From NCBI GenBank assembly GCA_016124425.1, contig WGNT01000011.1, positions 1 through 50,273 on the forward strand: DNA of 50,273 nt, read 5' to 3'. This stretch comes from Cytophagales bacterium (GTDB taxonomy: Bacteria; Bacteroidota; Bacteroidia; Cytophagales; Cyclobacteriaceae). Below the pieces are notes generated by a model. That model was not told where the DNA came from. It saw only the letters and a program-made list of their open reading frames with translations, and did no database searches. A program made the position numbers and the translations under genes. Positions 45,251 to 50,273 of this stretch are shown in pieces. The stretch's first letter is position 1; every line of letters begins with the position of its first letter.

Positions 45251-46897
45251 TTAATTACAGTTAGCAGGAACCTCCTGAACCATGCTTTGGGTATCGATAA
45301 TTCTGTCCATAATGAAAAATCCCCGGAGAGTGATCACAATTGAATTTTCCTCAACGGCATTAATGACGCCATCAAACCGGGAAAATTTAAATAGGGTGCT
45401 GATTTCTTCTCCAGAGAGCGCTCTGCCGCGTTCATTTCGCCCTGTAATCCGAAAACGCTGCACCGTATTCACACGGACATTTTGGTAGTACTGATAGGCG
45501 TCATAGACCAAGGAAGCTTTCCTGGGTGGAACGGTAATTACCCTGCTGGAAAAAAAGGATTCTTGTTTCGTAATTTGTCGTTCACCATATTCTGATGAGG
45601 TCGACGTAACAGAATGAGACCATTCGAAACCCGTTGTGACTGAAGCACTATATGTTGCTCCCTTTCCAAAAAATGTCGCATTAACGGACACATCTAAGGT
45701 GGCGGACACGGACTTGCTTTTCGTGTTATTTACCGCAATGGATTCGGACCAGCCGGAGATAAACGTTCTCTGCTCACTAAATTCCGCACCTACTGTCTGC
45801 TGCAACTCACCCCTACTGCAATTTGTCAGGGTACTGTTAAAGCCAAATCCAGAACTGGGCTTGGGAAGGACCGGCTCGATAATAGAAGCGGAGATAGGTT
45901 GTATATTCCAATCAACCTCCTTGGCTACAACACGCCAAAAGACATTCTCAGCGCCTGGGAAATTGACCGTCAACCCCACACCAGATGCGTCCTTTATAGG
46001 TCTACCGAAATTGTCCGCCATGCTGAACACTCCCTCCGAGACTTCGGTGAACCGAAACACAAATGCTCCACGTTGTGCCTGTGATAACCCATTTAGGGAA
46101 GTCCTGTTCGTTTTTCTAGGGCCTTTATGGGCTGTCAGGAGAAACGAGATTCTAGATGTAGTGCCAACATCCAAGTATTCGCCCGTACTTTCCAACTGAA
46201 TATAAAACGCGTTATTCTGACTGGGAACCGGGGTAAACATAAACACAAAGTCTGGCTGATCCCCTTCGAAAGTGGAGTTTGTACTAACTACCATTCCGCT
46301 GTTTACACTTGGGCTTCCTACCCACTTCATGGCCATCGATGAGGGAGTGCCGTCTTCGGCTACTTTTTGAAGATACAAGCCTGTTCCCCCTTCTAGGGTC
46401 AGCCGCGATACGTCGCTGGTTTTTGGGATTAGTCGTGCGTCAACTTGGATTGGAGTGGGATTGGGAAGAAAGGAAACCGTACCCAGGCTTTGCTTAGAAA
46501 GGATCTCTTGGTTAGTTGCATCTTTTAATGTGACAAGAACGGATACTCCATTAGTAAGCGATTGAAGCTCCCTTTCAGAAAGTTCGGTAACGGGGAATTT
46601 CAGAATGCCCATATACGCAAAAGCATCTAGTGGAACCGTTCGGGTTAGCGGACCTTCCGAGGTGGAAATCTCCACATCTACCTGGGTTGGAAAATACCCT
46701 TTTTGAGCAACCGACCGCGCGTTAATCACGATACCGATTTCTCCGGGAAAAGCACTTAAGCTGGCGGCATCTATCCCTTCACCCTGTACAATTTCTCCGG
46801 GTCCATCCGGGCCAAGATCTTCATCTGATGTGCAGGACTGAGTCAAAGTGGCAAAAAACACTAAATACGCCAAACAGCGAAAATACACGTTATCCAT
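45251..46897 (-). CDS. Aerolysin-like pore-forming lipoprotein (candidate)
   Basis: The signal ends in LTQSC, so C22 is lipid-modified. Residues about 45-155 form a strand-rich domain. Residues about 160-330 contain trefoil-like repeats (AFYIQLESTGEYLDVG, GVFSMADNFGRPIKD, NVFWRVVAKE) that suggest a beta-trefoil lectin or fascin-like module. Residues 359-545 show the pattern of aerolysin/ETX-MTX2 pore modules: alternating small polar and hydrophobic residues (SGWSESIAVNNTKSKSVSAT, TYSASVTTGFEWSHSVTST), a Ser/Thr-rich hairpin, then ITVPPRKASLVYD. C360 and C547 could form a disulfide. The architecture suggests a secreted or surface toxin-like protein. The assignment is by pattern, not by search. 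It has a near-perfect promoter. Confidence 0.6.
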   Translation of the reverse strand: MDNVYFRCLAYLVFFATLTQSCTSDEDLGPDGPGEIVQGEGIDAASLSAFPGEIGIVINARSVAQKGYFPTQVDVEISTSEGPLTRTVPLDAFAYMGILKFPVTELSERELQSLTNGVSVLVTLKDATNQEILSKQSLGTVSFLPNPTPIQVDARLIPKTSDVSRLTLEGGTGLYLQKVAEDGTPSSMAMKWVGSPSVNSGMVVSTNSTFEGDQPDFVFMFTPVPSQNNAFYIQLESTGEYLDVGTTSRISFLLTAHKGPRKTNRTSLNGLSQAQRGAFVFRFTEVSEGVFSMADNFGRPIKDASGVGLTVNFPGAENVFWRVVAKEVDWNIQPISASIIEPVLPKPSSGFGFNSTLTNCSRGELQQTVGAEFSEQRTFISGWSESIAVNNTKSKSVSATLDVSVNATFFGKGATYSASVTTGFEWSHSVTSTSSEYGERQITKQESFFSSRVITVPPRKASLVYDAYQYYQNVRVNTVQRFRITGRNERGRALSGEEISTLFKFSRFDGVINAVEENSIVITLRGFFIMDRIIDTQSMVQEVPANCN

Positions 46898-46949
46898 TGG
46901 TTTATTGAAAATATGTTTTTTCTTAATAATACTCTAATTCAATTAGTTA

Positions 46950-46981
46950 CAAAAATAAAGCTAAACAACCTCAGGCTCAAA
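46950..46981 (-). promoter_or_regulatory. Strong Bacteroidota promoter of the aerolysin-like gene
   Basis: On the minus strand TTTG (46978-46981) and TATTTTTG (46950-46957) match the -33 and -7 consensus exactly, with a 20-bp spacer. The -7 element is 53 bp upstream of the start codon, so the gene has its own promoter apart from the upstream regulator gene. Confidence 0.65.
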
Positions 46982-47034
46982 AAAACAGGGGAGACAAATG
47001 GTAGACAGCCGTCAAGTACAGGCGGAAATTAGTG

Positions 47035-48885
47035 CTATATTGAAAATATTACTGCTTCAAGTGAATCTTTTGTGTGAAGACCCATTTTTTTTCGAATACG
47101 CTGGCGCGCCTTCTTTATGCCGGGCAACGTAACTTTTAGCAAACCAGCCATTTCTTTTGAACTAAAATTCATTTTGACCAATGCCAAAATACGGTAGTCA
47201 TTAGGAGATAATGAAGGGTATAGGTTTGCTAATCGCTGAAAAAACTCGGGGTGAACATCTTCGAAATTTTTAACGAACGCATTCCACCCTTTATCCTCTG
47301 CTATATCCGCATTTACTTTTTGGATGATGTCAAGAAACTCCGGCGCATTAGCAGCTCCTTTTGCTCTCAATGCCAATTGTTTAAGGCTATCGAGCGTCTC
47401 GTTTTTCCGCGTAAGATGGAGGGCCTGAGTCGTAAGTTGTCGGGATTTCACATGAAGTGCAACATCCAAACTTCTTCGGGCGAGTTCGCTTTGTCTATTT
47501 CTTGAACGCAGTAAATACCCTCCGATAGCAATTACCAATACAAGAAATACCAACGCCGCTCCGAACAAAACATGTTGTAATCTGGCGATCTCCGCCTGCT
47601 GTTCCAAAAGCTGAATGTTCGTCCGTTGGAGCTGAATTTCTGATTCCTTCGCTTCCAATTCAAAGTTAGTCCGTAATTCCTCTATCTGCTTCGATTTTGC
47701 CTGATCAAATAAAGAATCCCGCACAGCTTTGTACGCTTTGAAATCCCGTAATGCTTCACCAAGATCATTATTGTGTTCGTACGCTATGGACCTTCCATGC
47801 AATGCGTCGCTTAGTCCTTCTAATGACCCGATTTCTTTGGACAATACTGCAGCAAAGTCAAAATAGAAAAGTGCCTTTTTCGCATCTTTTAGTGCATTAT
47901 AGCAGGTACCCAGTGCGTGATAGGCTTCTATTTTTTTTATGGGGTTGTTTGTTTGCTCCGCCATCGTCAACGCCTTGAGAAGGTTCTCCAGCGCTTGTTC
48001 GTAATTCCCCTGAGCGACGTAAACCTTTCCTATGTTGGTTAACGCGGTTGCATGTACGTCCACGGATTTCATTTCACCTGCAAGTTCAGCACTTCGAAGA
48101 AGGTAAGATGTTGCATCCGCAAACTCCATTAATGAAAAATGCATGTTACCAATATCATTTAGCGCCTGTGCTTGGAAAATTTTGTCATTTTGTGCTTCAT
48201 ATATGGCAAGTGCTTCTTTGTTGTAGGCTATCGATTCCTTGAAATTACCCAAACTTCCTTCTATGCCCCCAAGGGTGTTAAAAGCATCTGCTAACCGTAG
48301 CGTATCCTTTGAGGCTTTAAAAATGCTAACAGCTTGAAGGGTCACATCAAGAGCGATATTATAATTGCCTTTGCGCATATGAATCAATCCCATAAGCTGC
48401 AGCTCTGCTCCAGCGTTCTTTGTCTCGGTCTGACTTGATTTCAAGAGTTGAATATTTTCGTCAATCAAGTCCAAAGCGGCGTCAAAGTTTCCCTTGTAAT
48501 ACGCTAAAATAGCGAGACCAAAATTTGTGTCTGTTATTTTTTTTAAATCACCGGCTATTGTAAAGTATTGAAGTGCCAGTTCGTACCAATAGGTCGCAGA
48601 ATCAAATACATTTTCGTTATTAAGGAGCACGGCGATATTGTAACTTGCCCTACCCAAGCCCAATGTGTCGGAAAGGCGTTGCGCATGATCCATCTGTTCA
48701 AGGGCAAAAGCCTTGGCCTGTACAGGGTCATTGTTTATATAAAAATCAAACAGATCCTGGAGCGCCATTATTCTTTGGCTGCCGGATTCGCTTGAATGGT
48801 AGTGTTCAAGTAGTCGATCCAGCTGCTGGGCATACCCCACGATCGAAATGGCCATGAAGTACCCGCAGAAAAAACAAATCCTCAT
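47035..48885 (-). CDS. TPR membrane regulator with C-terminal LuxR-type helix-turn-helix
   Basis: A signal peptide (MRICFFCGYFMAISIVGYAQ) leads to about eight or more TPR repeats over residues about 25-370 (ATALTNIGKVYVAQGNYEQA, ALNDIGNMHFSLMEFADATS). A coiled coil follows (LEAKESEIQLQRTNIQLLEQ). One membrane helix (VLFGAALVFLVLVIAIGGYL) separates these from a cytoplasmic LuxR/GerE-like HTH at the end (LSPNDYRILALVKMNFSSKE, GIKKARQRIRKKMGL). This two-part sensor-regulator class is common in Bacteroidota. It lies directly upstream of the aerolysin-like gene on the same strand, 137 bp apart, so it may control that gene. The signal is unknown. Confidence 0.85.
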   Translation of the reverse strand: MRICFFCGYFMAISIVGYAQQLDRLLEHYHSSESGSQRIMALQDLFDFYINNDPVQAKAFALEQMDHAQRLSDTLGLGRASYNIAVLLNNENVFDSATYWYELALQYFTIAGDLKKITDTNFGLAILAYYKGNFDAALDLIDENIQLLKSSQTETKNAGAELQLMGLIHMRKGNYNIALDVTLQAVSIFKASKDTLRLADAFNTLGGIEGSLGNFKESIAYNKEALAIYEAQNDKIFQAQALNDIGNMHFSLMEFADATSYLLRSAELAGEMKSVDVHATALTNIGKVYVAQGNYEQALENLLKALTMAEQTNNPIKKIEAYHALGTCYNALKDAKKALFYFDFAAVLSKEIGSLEGLSDALHGRSIAYEHNNDLGEALRDFKAYKAVRDSLFDQAKSKQIEELRTNFELEAKESEIQLQRTNIQLLEQQAEIARLQHVLFGAALVFLVLVIAIGGYLLRSRNRQSELARRSLDVALHVKSRQLTTQALHLTRKNETLDSLKQLALRAKGAANAPEFLDIIQKVNADIAEDKGWNAFVKNFEDVHPEFFQRLANLYPSLSPNDYRILALVKMNFSSKEMAGLLKVTLPGIKKARQRIRKKMGLHTKDSLEAVIFSI

Positions 48886-49121
48886 GTTACGTTTATCTTT
48901 AATATTAGCTATAGTCCCCTATTACCACCCCCTATAATAGCTGTCGAGTCTCGTCAACTTGCATCCTATCAGCTGTTATAAATATAGCTTATAAAAAAAG
49001 AGTAAAAAAAGGAATGATGATTATCTTCGTATACTAGACCAAATAATTGACATAAACCTTAGGTAACTCAAAATTTTTCAACCTTTTTTTGAAGAATAAA
49101 TTAGGGATTAATAAAAAAATA

Positions 49122-49544
49122 ATGAATAACGAACAATTGGCAAAAGAGGTAAAAAGGCAGGTTCAGGTACTCCTAACTGAAAAAGGGTATGTGTGTATGG
49201 TAGATATGCTACTAAAACTTGGGTACCTAACAAAGCAGCGGTATGAGGACTGGCGCTTCGGAAAGGTTGATTTTTTAGAAAGAGGCTGCACAGTAAACTT
49301 AAGTAAATTAACGTTAGTGTACAAGCTCATGGTCGCGAATGCCTCTGCGCTCGGGTTGAAAAAATCATGGACAAGCTATAAACGATTTGGTAAAGGGCCA
49401 AAAAGCGCTCTGAGATTTAGTAAATCTGATAAACCTGCAATTGAAGAGGCGTATGCTACCCATTATGTTGCCACTGATCGAATAAAGGAACTAGCGGAAA
49501 TCAAGCACACTAAGGACCTTGAAAGCGGAGAAGATACGGCATAA
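49122..49544 (+). CDS. Conserved hypothetical protein (140 aa)
   Basis: I do not recognise a characterised family, but the sequence has the look of a conserved bacterial unknown: MLLKLGYLTKQRYEDWRFG, KVDFLERGCTVNLSKLTLV, YKRFGKGPKSALRFSKSDKP and IEEAYATHYVATDR. It is basic, soluble and mixed alpha/beta. ATG at 49122 is preferred to the in-frame TTG at 49089. The gene stands alone between the TPR regulator (divergent) and glmS. Confidence 0.7.
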   Translation: MNNEQLAKEVKRQVQVLLTEKGYVCMVDMLLKLGYLTKQRYEDWRFGKVDFLERGCTVNLSKLTLVYKLMVANASALGLKKSWTSYKRFGKGPKSALRFSKSDKPAIEEAYATHYVATDRIKELAEIKHTKDLESGEDTA

Positions 49545-49962
49545 ATATACTCATTCGGATTTGTTGTTGATGTTAAAAACCGGCCTCAGTTTGGACGAAA
49601 CATCAAAAGGTATTTTCGCTGGAAAACCAACTGGCTGATTAATATTTCAATTTTTTTAAAAACAAGTGATTCATGTAAACCATCATTGCTTTGGAAATAA
49701 TTTAATGAAAGCCTAACCTAGATATGATAAAATAGGAAAGCTAGTCATCGTTCAGAAGAATTATAGCGTAAGAAATTTCACTATATAAAATTTTGCAGGT
49801 ATGGTGAATACTTTACTGATATTTTTTCTAATGGCAGATACAGTGGTCGTTTGAAGAAATCATTAATAAGTAGAACATTTTGTGATGTTAACTTTTTTAT
49901 GCCTAATTTTTCGCCCAATTACAGATTTTTCATTTTTATCGAAATTAAGGTATATCGTATTT
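49545..49962. other. Intergenic region upstream of glmS
   Basis: No gene is supported in these 418 AT-rich bases. The glmS promoter candidate is at 49879-49911. I see no glmS ribozyme core, as expected outside Firmicutes. Confidence 0.55.
49879..49911 (+). promoter_or_regulatory. Candidate glmS promoter
   Basis: TTTG (49879-49882) and TAATTTTT (49904-49911, 7 of 8 to TAnnTTTG) are 21 bp apart. They lie 51 bp upstream of the glmS start. Confidence 0.45.
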
Positions 49963-50273
49963 ATGTGTGGAATTGTTGCATATACAGGACAAAGGGAGGC
50001 TTATCCCTTAATTTTAAAAGGCCTTAAGCGGCTGGAATACCGGGGGTACGACAGTGCCGGAGTCGCACTTGTCAATCAAGGGGTACATGTTTATAAGAAG
50101 ATGGGAAAGGTTGCGGTACTTGAAGACAGTTTGCTGGGTGTACCGCTAAGCTCTCATACAGGAATTGGCCATACCCGCTGGGCTACGCACGGGGAACCGT
50201 CTGACCGGAATGCCCATCCACATCGATCAAGCAACGGCAAACTTGCGTTGGTGCATAATGGCATCATCGAAAA
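49963..50273 (+). CDS. glmS: Glutamine-fructose-6-phosphate aminotransferase, N-terminal part (3' end outside window)
   Basis: GlmS makes glucosamine 6-phosphate for peptidoglycan and lipopolysaccharide. The visible 103 residues are the class II glutaminase domain: MCGIVAYTG with nucleophile C2, [35 protein letters not shown] and LVHNGIIE. All are diagnostic. The frame is open to the end of the window. Confidence 0.96.
   Translation, partial: MCGIVAYTGQREAYPLILKGLKRLEYRGYDSAGVALVNQGVHVYKKMGKVAVLEDSLLGVPLSSHTGIGHTRWATHGEPSDRNAHPHRSSNGKLALVHNGIIE

Noticed and set aside
1-50273. CRISPR arrays, tRNA/rRNA genes, transposase genes and prophage genes
   Set aside because: Reading through both strands showed no regularly spaced repeats, no cloverleaf-like sequence and no transposase, integrase or phage structural motifs.

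Overview
The window looks like chromosome of a heterotrophic Bacteroidota, most likely order Cytophagales and near Cyclobacteriaceae. The reasons are a TonB-dependent receptor with an N-terminal carboxypeptidase-like domain, many short-signal lipoproteins, class II xylose isomerase with an SSS-type sugar symporter, a tetratricopeptide/LuxR membrane regulator, little Shine-Dalgarno signal, and several good matches to the Bacteroidota promoter (TTTG, about 20 bp, TAnnTTTG). The taxonomic call is inference, not a search result. I saw no tRNA, rRNA, CRISPR array or intact insertion sequence.

Layout. 1-5 kb: the 3' end of a PQQ dehydrogenase with a built-in cytochrome c domain, a small unknown gene, an imperfect direct repeat, an acyl-lipid desaturase behind a large dyad, a beta-propeller lipoprotein, and a PIN-domain toxin-antitoxin pair. 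5-20.6 kb: an oxidative/carbohydrate block. It holds a 942-residue lipoprotein with a probable (alpha/alpha) barrel, a tyrosinase with a mono-haem lipoprotein, a Planctomycete-style pair (DUF1501 and PSCyt1/DUF1549/LamG/DUF1553), a LacI regulator, and a large FAD-dependent oxidoreductase. A near-identical palindrome (CGTTwCCGGwAACG) lies upstream of the 942-residue gene and in the LacI/PSCyt1 divergent region, which suggests one LacI regulon. 20.7-25.3 kb: a xylose operon (symporter, xylB, xylA) ending in a strong terminator. 25.6-31.8 kb: a serine-hydrolase homologue that has lost its catalytic residues, a two-gene membrane module, and a TetR-UbiB kinase pair.

32-40.5 kb: an S41 protease lipoprotein, the hisH-hisA-hisF-hisIE segment with a gamma-glutamylcyclotransferase at its end, phenylalanine hydroxylase, and a TonB-dependent receptor. 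40.9-45.1 kb: dabB-dabA, the energy-coupled inorganic carbon uptake pair, with all four expected DabA zinc-site residues. 45.2-48.9 kb: a lipoprotein whose C-terminal third looks like an aerolysin-type beta-pore-forming module, preceded by a probable beta-trefoil and driven by a textbook Bacteroidota promoter; its upstream neighbour is a membrane-anchored TPR/LuxR regulator. 49-50.3 kb: a small conserved unknown gene and the 5' end of glmS.

The most novel-looking item is the aerolysin-like lipoprotein and its regulator. The next are the LacI-linked oxidoreductase/PSCyt1 regulon and the pseudo-serine-hydrolase.
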